NCBI GenBank assembly: GCA_018806915.1
Contig: JAGKQI010000022.1
Location: forward strand, 434,001 to 498,000
From: Phytophthora colocasiae
Lineage: Eukaryota > Oomycota > Peronosporomycetes > Peronosporales > Peronosporaceae
Reading direction: 5' to 3'
Length of the DNA: 64,000 nucleotides
The notes beneath the pieces are model-generated. The model saw only the letters and a list, made by a program, of their open reading frames with translations. It did no database searches and had not been told where the DNA came from. How positions within the stretch are numbered: position 1 is the first letter of the stretch; each line of letters starts with the position of its first letter. Shown in pieces: positions 55,155 to 64,000 of this stretch. The position numbers and the translations under genes are program-made.

Positions 55155-55373
55155 GTTACATTTAGGATTAGGGCAATAAAGTCAATAAAAATCAGTTTGC
55201 ATTTTACATAGTTAGTGTTAGTCCTTTGTTATAGGGACACTGACTCTGTGAGTCCCGTATTTAGTGGACTACTTGGTTCTTGTATAGAACCGAAGGCTAG
55301 TGCCTTGCAAGCAGGACTCTACGAGTCAACTAAACTTCCTCTGTGCCGTGCACACCTACGCAGCCCCGCTGCA
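55155..55373 (+). repeat. CHI2 5' LTR, right part
   Basis: GTTACATTTAGGATT to CGCTGCA; continues the LTR after the hAT target copy. Followed by TCTGATAGCACTTG, a primer site with one change (TGATAGCAC for TGGTAGCAC). Confidence 0.92.
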
Positions 55374-55430
55374 TCTGATAGCACTTGTAGTCAATCCAAC
55401 TCCTGAGTTGAAGACTGTTTCTCTGTGAGA

Positions 55431-56403
55431 ATGGAGCCAGAAGCATACGCTCACTTGACTCCGAGTCAGCGGGACACGCTTAACAAGCTTACGTCCTTGC
55501 TGGGCCCGGAAGGTACGGCGCACCTTGCGTCCCAAGGGCCGGAGGCCGTCAACGCGCGCCTCGAGGCATTTGCCTCGTACGAAAACGCTCTCGTCGAGCA
55601 CATTCAGCGGAATGTAACAGGGGTTACCCCTGCTCCGAGAGCTAAGCCCGTCACGCTCAGCGTGAAGACCTTCCTCGGGAATGAGGGAGAGAACCTCCTT
55701 TTGTGGACCCGAGAGGTCGAAATGGCCATGGGGGCCGCCATGCTTCCAGTTGGAGGGGCAACGCGTTGCGTTTGCCATCTCTAAGCTCGAAGGACGAGCA
55801 CGAGAATGGGCCTTGACGTCTGGGACGTCGGTAGAAGCGGCCTTCCCCACGTGGGGCGAGCTAAAGGCCAAGCTCACGCAAGTGTTTGCTCCGCCTAACC
55901 AGGCGTATCGCGTGCGGTCACGCTTCCTTGCTTGTCGCCAGGGCAAGAAGGATCTGGTGGACTATGTCCAAGAGCTGCGCACGCTCATTGCTGGCATGGC
56001 TGCCGACCCTCTACCTGAGGTGGTCGCCGTGACCGTCTTCATGGAAGGCTTACGAGCTGGCGTGGCCAGGACGGAGACATTCCGTCAGAACCCCCACAGC
56101 TTCGAAGATGCTGTCAGCGTGGCATTGAATGCCGAACACAACTTTAAGTTGTCGAGGGTCGGTGCTAGCAGCACAGGGTCCGGTGGACCTGAGCCCATGG
56201 ACCTCAGCTATGCTGAAGATGAGGTAGCTGAGCTACGAGCTGCGGTGCAGCGTATGAGCACCCGCCGGTGCTATACATGCGGCAGTCCCACACACCTGAG
56301 GCCCAATTGACCTCTGCGCAAAGAGCGCGCCGACCAGAATGGCCGCAACCCTGTCGCGGGTCCCGCTTTGGGCTCTGCCCAGGGAAACGCCGGCTCCCAG
56401 TAG
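55431..56403 (+). pseudogene. gag: CHI2 Gag, frameshift plus nonsense
   Basis: ATG 55431 (MEPEAYAHL). An extra T near 55744 shifts frame in the capsid domain; coding resumes in the next frame to a TGA at 56308-56310, where the last zinc-knuckle Cys codon TGC has become TGA (CYTCGSPTHLRPN-stop). The normal TAG follows at 56401-56403. Confidence 0.88.
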
Positions 56404-56423
56404 ACGCGGGGCGGTCTACTGGG
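56382..56423 (+). promoter_or_regulatory. -1 frameshift signal (CHI2)
   Basis: GGGAAAC 56382-56388, 7-nt spacer, CCCAGTAGAC 56396-56405, loop, GTCTACTGGG 56414-56423. Kept intact although gag is dead. Confidence 0.85.
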
Positions 56424-57088
56424 GAAGAACTGAGTTCTGCAGTGCGTGAGAGGCACTGGGGCTCAGCCCCGAAGAGCTCCGTGCTCTTGAACACGGAACG
56501 TGTGAGCAAGCAGGGCTTGCTGGTCGTCCAGGTGGACGTGAAGGGCTTTGAGAAGCCGTGGATCGTGTTGATCGATTCGGGGGCGTCTGGCAACTACGTC
56601 AGACGCTCCACCGTTGAAGGTAGTCAGCAATATGCTGAGGCGCTTCGAGCGCGAAGAGGTGACACAGTCACAGTCCGTCTAGCGACGGGCGTCCGTGTCA
56701 CGGTGGCCAAGGTCCCCATGGACCTGCGGCTGAAGTTCTTGGACTTCGATAGCGTGGAACGCTGCTTGGTCCTGGACCTGGATTCGAGGTACGACCTCAT
56801 CCTTGGCATGGCGTGGCTGGAGCTCCACGAGCCATGGATTGATTGGAGGTCGAAGACCTTAGGTGCTACGCACTTCTCTCCTAGTGGAGCTTTGGCGAGT
56901 CATGAACCCACCTCTGCTAGGAAGCAGAAGCGCTATTGGCGCGAGCATCGAGCCGAGTCGGCTATGATGCTGGAAGTCGGTGTGTCCGAGTTGGTGGACA
57001 GCACCGAGTGCGAGGACCGCAGTCCTGTTGAGCGCGTAGCGCTGGTTGACAGTGAGTCAACGTGTGGGCAAAGCTCACGTAACCCCTG

Positions 57089-57490
57089 TGGGGCGGCACG
57101 TACTCCGCCGAGTGACGCCGGTCATGGACCGTCACTGGATGCCGATGGCATCGGGCCTTACCAGGCCGTGAACTGTGGGGCGGCACGTACTCCGTCGAGT
57201 GATACTGGTCGTGGACCAAGTCGATCGCTGAGTGTCTCTGACACTGGACCTGTTACGGTCATTGATTGTGCAGCGGCACGTACTCCGCTGAGCGGCATCG
57301 GTCGTCGACCGAGTGGATCGCAGAGTGTCACTGACACTGGGCCTGAAGGGGCCGAAACCTGTGCGGCGGCACGTACTCCGTCTAGTGACGTCGGCGGTAG
57401 ACCGAGTCAGTCACTGAGTGTCACTGACACTGGGCCGGGCAAGGCCATTACCCAGGCAGCGGCACGTACTCCGTCGAGTGGACGTTCGTC
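57089..57490 (+). repeat. Five-unit 93-bp repeat in protease-RT linker
   Basis: Units begin CGGCACGTACTCCG at about 57091, 57178, 57271, 57363 and 57456. CHI1 has the same five units (43050-43440), A1 three, OUTER a local duplication and INNER a partial loss. Confidence 0.75.
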
Positions 57491-57903
57491 GGCTAGGCGA
57501 CGACGTCGTAAGGCCCTATGGGCGAGACGCTCTGCGTCTGAGTCGTCCGTGACGTCAAGTGTCAACGCACGGGAGGGCTGTGGGCAGATATACACTCTGG
57601 TTGATGGAGTGGACGGCAGTGCCGAAGGCAGCGTCCTGCTGGACGGACTGCCGAGTGTTGACAAGCTCCTTGAGCTAGAAGAGATGTCGTTCGCCGACTT
57701 TGGCGATGCCTTGAAGGCTGGCGAACTCGCCGAGGTGGTCATCGTTCGACCTGAAGAGGAGTTAAAATCATCGTCCCTCGTTGACGAGTCCGTCTTGGCC
57801 GAGGTCAAGAAGGCGCTGAGCGCCAGGAGTGGATCGAAGATCCTCGAATCCCTCGGATCCCTTCTACTCCTTGCTGAAGGAATATGGAGACGTTGTCTCA
57901 AAG

Positions 57904-58363
57904 TGTAACGGGGTTACACGTACAAGTGGTTGTACCACTTGTAACTCTAACAGTTAGGATAACTGTTAGAGGTTGGAAATGGGCCTCAGACCTTGGTGTG
58001 CTGTACACACCAATGGATACATGGGCGAACCACATTATTGGGTGGTTCGTGTGCATTTGTGCATATTATTGGTAGAAAGTAACGGATTTCTACCAATCAC
58101 TGAGCAGAGTTTCTGCCAACCACACGTTGGCAGACCCTTTAGAAATAGATAACAAACAGTTTTAGGAGGTCCATAATTGGCTTATGCCAAATTCAATAAC
58201 AGCTCTCATTTTACGGTATTTTGCAGTTTAATTTAGTTATATTTGATTTAGTTATACTTATTTAAATAAGTATACTTAAATTAAGTCTAATCTACTTGCA
58301 CGCTTCCTCATACACGTAAGCGCACGTGTACGCCATCTAATAGGTCTAGGTAGACAAATTACA
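57904..58363 (+). repeat. GypB 5' LTR
   Basis: 460 bp, TGTAACGGGGTTACACG...AAATTACA; matches 6480-6940 with scattered differences. Confidence 0.9.
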
Positions 58364-58365
58364 CC

Positions 58366-58380
58366 TGGTAGCACTTTGTA
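58366..58380 (+). other. GypB primer-binding site
   Basis: TGGTAGCACTTTGTA two bases after the LTR, one base different from the GypA site; TGGTAGCA fits initiator tRNA-Met. Confidence 0.6.
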
Positions 58381-58412
58381 GTCCGTCCCACGACCGACTG
58401 CTGTTCGTTCGT

Positions 58413-59399
58413 ATGGAGTCATACGAACGCGGGGTAGAGAACTCCCCAATGGATGAGGGATCCGCTGGGACCCCTCACATGTCCGTGACGCGCACGGACT
58501 GTGCCCACCTGTCAGATCCAGAGTGGGAAGCTCTCCAAAGACTTTCACAAGTCATTGGAGAGGCAGCGGTAGCGACGATGCTTCGTACGCTATCGCCGAC
58601 AGAGCAACACGGTGTTGCTCTGGGGTACATTGTTAAGGAGCAACGAGATGTTGCTGCCTCGGTGGCTTCCCCTAAGCCACGCGTGGAGTCGTTGAAACTC
58701 CACGTGAGTACCTACACGGGGAAGGAGGACGAGACCCTCCTTCGTTGGCTTGTCGAACTTGACACAGCCGTTGCGGCTCGACGTATCGTCGATCCGATGT
58801 CGAAGGTCGCGTTCGCCATGTCATGTCTTGGCGGACGTGCGAGGAGTTGGGCCTATGGGCGCCGACTCTCGGATCCTACGTGCTTCAGCACGTATGAGGT
58901 GTTCAAGCAGGAACTCAAGCTTGCGTTTGAGCCTCCGAAGAACGAGTTCAGATCGAGAGCAGAGTTTCTCGATCTGCAACAGGGCAAGGATGATGTTCAC
59001 ACCTTTGCCCAGCGTGCTCGATACTTGGTATCGAACATAGTGGCCAACCCGATCGACGAGGCGACCAAGGTCGTCACGTTCATGAAGGGACTAAGAGATG
59101 GTCCCGTCAAAACATATCTCTTCCGAGAGTATCCGAATACTCTCGAGGAGGCGATCAGCCTTGCAATGCAAGAGGAGTTTAGCCGGCGTCAAGCTAAACT
59201 CCATGCGAACGCGCCGAAGCCGGCGCGTCCTGTTGTGAAGACGGGAGGTCCGGAACCTATGGACCTCTCGAGTGCTACGACTGCTGGTCAACAGCAGCGT
59301 AGATACGGCAAGGTTCGATGTTACAAGTGTAGTAACATCGGTCACTATGCACGCGAGTGCACAGCGGGCGGGCGTTCAAAAAACGCCAAGGACCAGTAG
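58413..59399 (+). CDS. gag: GypB Gag, intact
   Basis: 328 codons from the first ATG after the primer site (MESYERGVENSPMDEG). Capsid domain about residues 90-260 (TLLRWLVELDTAVAA, ARSWAYGRRL, AFEPPKNEFRSRAEFL, VHTFAQRARYLV). Zinc knuckle CYKCSNIGHYAREC near residue 305. Ends at TAG 59397-59399 inside the 5' arm of the downstream hairpin. Homologous to A1 Gag in length and layout, but strongly diverged. Confidence 0.93.
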   Translation: MESYERGVENSPMDEGSAGTPHMSVTRTDCAHLSDPEWEALQRLSQVIGEAAVATMLRTLSPTEQHGVALGYIVKEQRDVAASVASPKPRVESLKLHVSTYTGKEDETLLRWLVELDTAVAARRIVDPMSKVAFAMSCLGGRARSWAYGRRLSDPTCFSTYEVFKQELKLAFEPPKNEFRSRAEFLDLQQGKDDVHTFAQRARYLVSNIVANPIDEATKVVTFMKGLRDGPVKTYLFREYPNTLEEAISLAMQEEFSRRQAKLHANAPKPARPVVKTGGPEPMDLSSATTAGQQQRRYGKVRCYKCSNIGHYARECTAGGRSKNAKDQ

Positions 59400-59419
59400 G
59401 CGCGGGGCGTCCTACTGGT
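59378..59419 (+). promoter_or_regulatory. Programmed -1 frameshift signal (GypB)
   Basis: Heptamer AAAAAAC at 59378-59384 in phase (zero-frame AAA AAC preceded by A). Spacer of 7 nt (GCCAAGG), then ACCAGTAGG (59392-59400), 10-nt loop, CCTACTGGT (59411-59419), a perfect 9-bp stem holding the gag TAG. Pol lies in the -1 frame. Same layout as GypA with a different heptamer, so the architecture is conserved across lineages. Confidence 0.87.
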
Positions 59420-60053
59420 GATGCAGTCTCGCGTGTCGAGCTTGGACACGCGACGATGAGGACTGCTGCCCCCAGCGAGAAGGTTTCTCGCTGTAAGCTG
59501 CAAGATGACAAGCCAAACCTTGTCATCCTGAACGTGATGTCGAAGAGAGCGAACTCTCTTCGTGCCCTAGTGGACTCGGGCGCGTCGAACAACTTTGTTC
59601 GACAGGGAAGTCTTCGAAGGTTTGACTTCGAAGAGGCCGACACGCCTCGCGGCGTGTTGGAGGTGCGGTTGGCAACAGGTGCCACCGTGAGGACTGAGAA
59701 GCGCGTAGTCCGTGTGCGCTTCTCTTACAAACGAAGGATGTTTGTAGAAGATCTTATCGTCTTGGATCTAGACGATAAGTTCGACTTGGTATTAGGCATG
59801 CCGTGGCTTGCACGGCATGACCCGGTGATCAACTGGGAGAAGCGTACGCTCGTACGCTTCAACAACACATGCGCGACAGAGAGCGATGGCCCTGTCAGTG
59901 CTGCACATGCACCGGCCGGTGCATGTGGATCCCCAGTTGAGGCAGCAGCGGCCGCCGCTGCCTCCGATCGCCGCCGGCGACCATCAACGACTCAGGGAGT
60001 CGTTGTGAGAAAATGTGTGTCGACTCAGAAATCTGAGCCGAAGGGTCGCGGTC

Positions 60054-60147
60054 ACATGAGTGATGGTCAGGTGAATGTGAATCACCTGACGCGTAAACAT
60101 CTGAATGATGTTTGTCACATGAGTGATGGTCAGGTGAATGCGATTCA
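60054..60147 (+). repeat. Direct repeat in GypB protease-RT linker
   Basis: CATGAGTGATGGTCAGGTGA occurs at about 60055 and 60119 (64-bp period), encoding HMSDGQVN twice. Confidence 0.7.
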
Positions 60148-60228
60148 CCTGAGAGAAGGTAAAATACCGGTATTACCGGTATCCTTGGAGGTACTTCAAG
60201 CCCCCAAGGGTCGCGCCGACGACGTCGC

Positions 60229-60564
60229 GTCAACTCTGGGAGTTGACGAAGAAAATAAAATTCGGGGAACCGAAAGACGTGCGTCAGCTCTGGGAGCTGA
60301 CGCCACTGGCGCTTCGCTGCTAGTTCTGGGAACTAGCGATCGGGTCATCAGCTCCGGGAGCTGATGGGGACGTGTAAAGGCGAACAGTCGCTGCTAGTTC
60401 CGGGAACTAGCGATCGTACATCCGCTCTGGGAACGGATGATATGTGTACAAGCGAACACTCGCCAGCGCAGGAAGCTGGCGAGAGCACGTCGACTCCGGG
60501 AGTCGACGATGCGGTTACTTCATCCGCTCCGGGAGCGGATGGAGGCGCAGCGGTTCAGGAACCG
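60229..60564 (+). repeat. Array of small perfect hairpins in GypB linker
   Basis: At least eight palindromes with 8-9 bp arms and a 3-nt loop TGG or CGG, e.g. GTCAACTC-TGG-GAGTTGAC (60229), CGTCAGCTC-TGG-GAGCTGACG (60282), GCTAGTTC-TGG-GAACTAGC (60319), CATCAGCTC-CGG-GAGCTGATG (60346), GCTAGTTC-CGG-GAACTAGC (60393), GTCGACTC-CGG-GAGTCGAC (60489), CATCCGCTC-CGG-GAGCGGATG (60521). Arms differ while the centre CTC-YGG-GAG is kept. As protein they give LGVD/LGAD/PGTSD-type repeats. Confidence 0.8.
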
Positions 60565-63500
60565 ACTGCGCGGCAGGAGGTGCTGGCGGTTGCAAACGCC
60601 CAGCACCCGAACAACCTGCGTGCTCACGTGCAGCAGCGCTGCACGCGATGAGCGGCACTCAAGCCGGGCTTGATAGTGCGAGTCAGCGGAAGGAATCCGC
60701 TGACGATTGCGATAACGTCCCGTCCAAGGTGCGATGCCTTGGACGTGGAGCACCTGGAGCCGGGCTCCATGGTAGATCTTCGCGGCGCAAGCTCAGGGAG
60801 CTGCGCGAGTCTCAGTCCGGGACTGAGACGGGTGTATCTGCAGTGCAGACACCGAGTGTCGAGACGTTGAACGTCTTGACACGTACTGATACTGGGTTAC
60901 AGTACCAGAGGATGCGGTTGGAGAATCCGCCGACGAGTGCGTCGGCGTTGACCGCACTTCCAACGATGAGTTGGAAGCGCTTCGCGCGAGACTTGTACGA
61001 TGGACGCATCGAACAAATTTGCATTCTCTCGGATATCGAGAGAGTGGATCGCGAAGCCGAAGAGCTGAAGCAGCTCGTCGTCGATGGGATCACTGAGGGT
61101 GAGGACTCCTCGGTGCGAAGACCAAGCAACGCTTCGAGGAGCAGAGTTGGGACTCGTTGAAGTCGAGTCCCTATTACGAGATTCTGCGGGAGTACAAGGA
61201 TGTACTCCCCGGACGAGATTACTTCGGAGCTTCCGAAGGATAAGGGCGTACAGCACGAGATTGATCTCGTGCCGGGCACGAAGTACTGTGTTACACGGCA
61301 GTGGCCACTGCCGCGTGAACAAGTGCAAGCGATCGACGACTTCTTTGAAAGTCGTCGTCTTGCAGGTCAAGTGCGGGAGTCAAAGTCCCCGCACAGTGCC
61401 CCAACGTTCTGTGTTAAGAAACCACAGGGCGGCTGGCGCATCGTTCATGCGTACAACAAGTTGAACGATGCGACGATACCGGCGCAGACGCCGATACCGC
61501 GAAAAGATGTTATCATCGATTCGATGGCCTTGAGCACTATCTTCAGTGCTCTGGATCTGCGTGATGGATTCTATCAGATCCTCATGCGTGAGAGGGACAT
61601 CCTCTCACTGCGGTAAGCACTCCAAGCGGTATGCTTTGGGAGTGGATCGTCATGCCACAGGGGCTTAAGAACGCCCCTGCGACGTTCAATAGATGCGTGA
61701 CACATCTATTGCGCTCGGTGCGCGACTTCGCACCGAGCTACTTCGACGACGTGTTCGTCCACAGCCGGGCTGTGAACGGGAAGACGGACATTGAGATGCA
61801 CAAGGTGCATCTCCGGAAAGCTACTAGAGCTTATGAGGAAACATAAGCTCTATGCGAACCCTGAAGAAGTGTATCTTCGGGGCGAGCGAGATACCCGTGC
61901 TGGGGTGTCTCGTGGGGAAAGACGGCGTGCGCCCTGACCCAGAGAAGGTCAGAGTGATCAATGAATGGCCCACGCCATCCAATGTGAAGGAACTGAGGCA
62001 GTTCCTTGGGCTTGCCACGTACTTGTGCAAGTACGTGGAGAACTATGCGGGCAAGATTCGCCCGTTGTCACAGCTTCTTAAGAAAGAAGCTGAGTGGATT
62101 TGGACGACCGAGTGCGAGGAGGCATTCGGTGCAGTCAAGCAGGGCTTGACTGAAGCGCCGATCTTGGCCGTGGCGGACCAAGATCGTCCATTCCACGTAG
62201 TGTGCGATGCATCCGACTTTGCAATCGGATGTGCATTGATGCAACACGATCACGAAGAGCGTGATCGTGTAGTCTATTATCAATCGCGTCAGCTGAAGCC
62301 AGCTGAGCGTAATTATCCCGTACATGACAAGGAGCTCCTTGCCATGAAGTATGCACTCGCAAAGTTCCGAGTGTATCTACTTGGGATGACCGTTCGTGGT
62401 CTATACAGACCACGCATCATTGCGTACGGCGATTAAGTCGCCGCACATCTCGCAACGTATGGCGAGATGGTTGTCCTTCTTCGCGGAGTACAACTTCCGG
62501 GTGGAGTACAAACCCGGAAGACTCAATGTAGTGGCCGACGCGCTATCGCGTCGACCTGACTATGCGGAGACGGTCGACGCCAACGCTGTTGGCGTCGTGA
62601 GGACAAGTGTGCCGTCGTCAACGTTGATTGACGACGTGAAGAACGCGTATGCAAGGGATGCAGACGCGAAGGGGCTGCTGGAGTTCCTCGCAGCACCTTC
62701 CGACGTGGCACGTCGGAAGCTAACCCCTCATCTTCGAGCTCGTGTACATCGCTATCGTGTACACGAAGGCCTACTGTTGTACAGTGCAGTAGACGACAAT
62801 GCGGATCGCATTGTCGTTCCGAATGATCATGACCTCCGGTTGAGGATCATGTTCGAGTATCACGATGCCCCCACGGCAGGGCATCCGGGTCGTGAAGACA
62901 TACACTCTTCTCACGCGTGACTTCTACTGGCACCACCAGTACAAGTGGGTGCGCAAGTACGTACGTGCTTGCGAGGTTTGTCAACGCGTGAAGCCTGCGC
63001 AGTTCTCGCAGGCTCCGCTTCAATCACTACCGACTCCGTCAGGTATTTGGCAGTCCATGTCCATGGACTTTGTCTTCGGTCTTCCGCCTGACAGCAAGCG
63101 GAGGACGGGCATCGTTGTCTTTGTGGACCGATTCAGCAAGATGGTTCATCTTGCTGCCGTCCCGGCTACTGTTACAGCCGCGCAGACTGCGCGACTGTTT
63201 GTTGACATGGTGTTCAAACACCATGGCATGCCGCTCGACATTGTGTCGGACCGTGATCCACGCTTCACAGCGCGGTTCTGGCAAGAAGTGTTTACACTTC
63301 TTGGTTCACAGTTATCAATGTCGACTGCACTGCGGATCATCCGCAGACGGACGGACAGACCGAACGTGTCAACCGTGTATTGGGTGACACGTTGAAGAGC
63401 TACGCTCACTCGTTCCCGCATTGGAGCGAGTGCTTGCCGATGGCAGAGTTTGCCATCAACAACTCGGTGCATGCCTCGACAGGGCATACACCGTTCTACG

Positions 63501-64000
63501 TGAACGCCATGAGGCATCCACGATTGCCGAGCATGCTCGGCGGGGTAGCTTCCTCCTTAAGCGGGGGAGGATCTACGGTTGCGTCCGAACAACCGCAGAA
63601 TGCAACTGATAGCAGCACACTATCAGCTGTGGTGACGCGTGCGACGTCTCGTTCGAGCAGGAACGAGCGCGCGATGTCTGTGCCGGGCACAGACATGAGA
63701 GATGATAGCGAGCAGGCAGGGCCTGCTGCTGACAAGGGCGACAAGCTGAAAGGATTCAGCTCGGGTGCGCTAGACTTTGTCCAGCGAAGACAAGCCGTCA
63801 TACGGTTTGTCCAGGATGCTATCGCAGCTTCTGTCGATCGACAGAAGCTGAACGCTGATACTGTTGGTAGAGGCAACACAAATGAATTCGAAAAGGGTTC
63901 ATTAGTTTTGTTAGCTACGCAAAACTTGCCTAGACATGCAGTGTCTGACTTTGGAGCAAGCAAGCTTGCTCCAAGATTCATTGGGCCGTTCAAAGTACTT

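Larger units (their letters stand above)
50487..57903 (+). mobile_element. A2 Gypsy element, 5' part (CHI2), with hAT in its LTR
   Basis: Plus-strand A2: 5' LTR 50487-55373 interrupted by hAT, primer site, gag, frameshift signal and pol as far as the protease-RT linker. It ends at 57903 where a GypB LTR begins; the rest may continue beyond GypB outside the window. Confidence 0.88.
56382..57903 (+). pseudogene. pol: CHI2 Pol, protease and linker only
   Basis: Open in the -1 frame from the slippery site through protease (LIDSGASGNYV, LGMAWLELHEPW) and the five-unit linker. A 2-nt loss near 57846 (CTCGAATCC for CTCAAGAATCC) shifts frame just before the GypB LTR ends the copy at 57903. Confidence 0.88.
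57904..64000 (+). mobile_element. GypB Gypsy element, 5' part to window edge
   Basis: LTR 57904-58363, primer site, intact gag, frameshift signal, pol with many frame breaks reaching the integrase C-terminus at 64000. Inserted into CHI2 pol. About 3' 2 kb and the 3' LTR lie outside. Confidence 0.9.
59378..64000 (+). pseudogene. pol: GypB Pol, many frameshifts, runs off the edge
   Basis: Protease (LVDSGASNNFV, LGMPWLARHDPV) open to a TGA at 60362-60364; hairpin-rich linker in two further frames; RT N-part open 61200-61600 (IDLVPGTKYCVTRQWPLP); frame changes near 61605, 61826, 62390, 62890 and 63330. RT YFDD near 61740, RNase H (VCDASDFAIG, YTDHASLRT), integrase HHCC (GHPGRE...CEVCQRVK), Asp in SMDFVFGL and SDRDPRF, Glu in GQTERVNR. 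From about 63340 an open frame (MAEFAINNSVHASTG, RPRFIGPF-like end) reaches 64000. Dead as it stands; the number of single-base breaks in one copy could partly be assembly error. Confidence 0.9.

Noticed and set aside
60229..60564. CRISPR-like array
   Set aside because: Arms differ between units, there are no spacers of constant length, and the stretch lies inside a retrotransposon pol in a eukaryote-like context.
1..64000. tRNA, rRNA or host protein-coding genes
   Set aside because: No cloverleaf, rRNA block or non-transposon protein family could be recognised; every long frame is accounted for by transposable elements or their antisense genes.

Overview
The window holds almost nothing but transposable elements. 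No host housekeeping gene, tRNA or rRNA is recognisable. The content is nested Ty3/Gypsy chromodomain elements, two Ty1/Copia families and one hAT DNA transposon. Together with compact intron-poor coding and GC-rich codon use, this suits a gene-sparse, repeat-rich region of a Phytophthora-like oomycete. The organism call is inference; the element classes are read directly from the sequence. I name the families CopA and CopB (Copia) and GypA (subtypes A1 and A2), GypB and GypC (Gypsy).

Layout. 1-5543: CopA on the minus strand, one full element plus the gag of a second copy sharing an LTR. 5544-6940: 3' end of a GypB element with a gene antisense to pol. 6941-7142 and 14959-17388: pieces of a GypC element, separated by a near-complete A1 element (7143-14958). 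17389-32619: an A2 element (OUTER) sitting in the GypC antisense gene, itself split by a complete A2 element (INNER, 19049-26626); both insertions have perfect 5-bp target duplications. 32620-35491: the rest of the GypC antisense gene, then a GypC LTR and leader. 35492-50486: broken GypA pol pieces, a minus-strand A2 element (37981-45563), CopB and GypC-like debris. 50487-57903: a plus-strand A2 element whose 5' LTR is split by a 4.46-kb hAT element (50688-55146). 57904-64000: a second GypB element running off the right edge.

How the parts work. In both Gypsy lineages gag and pol overlap in the -1 frame. Each overlap carries an in-phase slippery heptamer, a 7-nt spacer and a perfect 9-10 bp hairpin whose 5' arm contains the gag stop codon: a strong candidate for programmed -1 frameshifting. 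Pol order is protease, RT, RNase H, integrase, chromodomain (Gypsy), or protease, integrase, RT, RNase H (Copia). Three Gypsy lineages (A1, GypB, GypC) also carry a separate gene on the opposite strand between pol and the 3' LTR; in A1 it appears to overlap the chromodomain in antisense. The hAT element carries its transposase plus a convergent coiled-coil gene.

Most copies are dead through frameshifts, nonsense codons or truncation. Target duplications let the order of events be reconstructed, including one inversion of about 5 kb between two oppositely oriented A2 elements.
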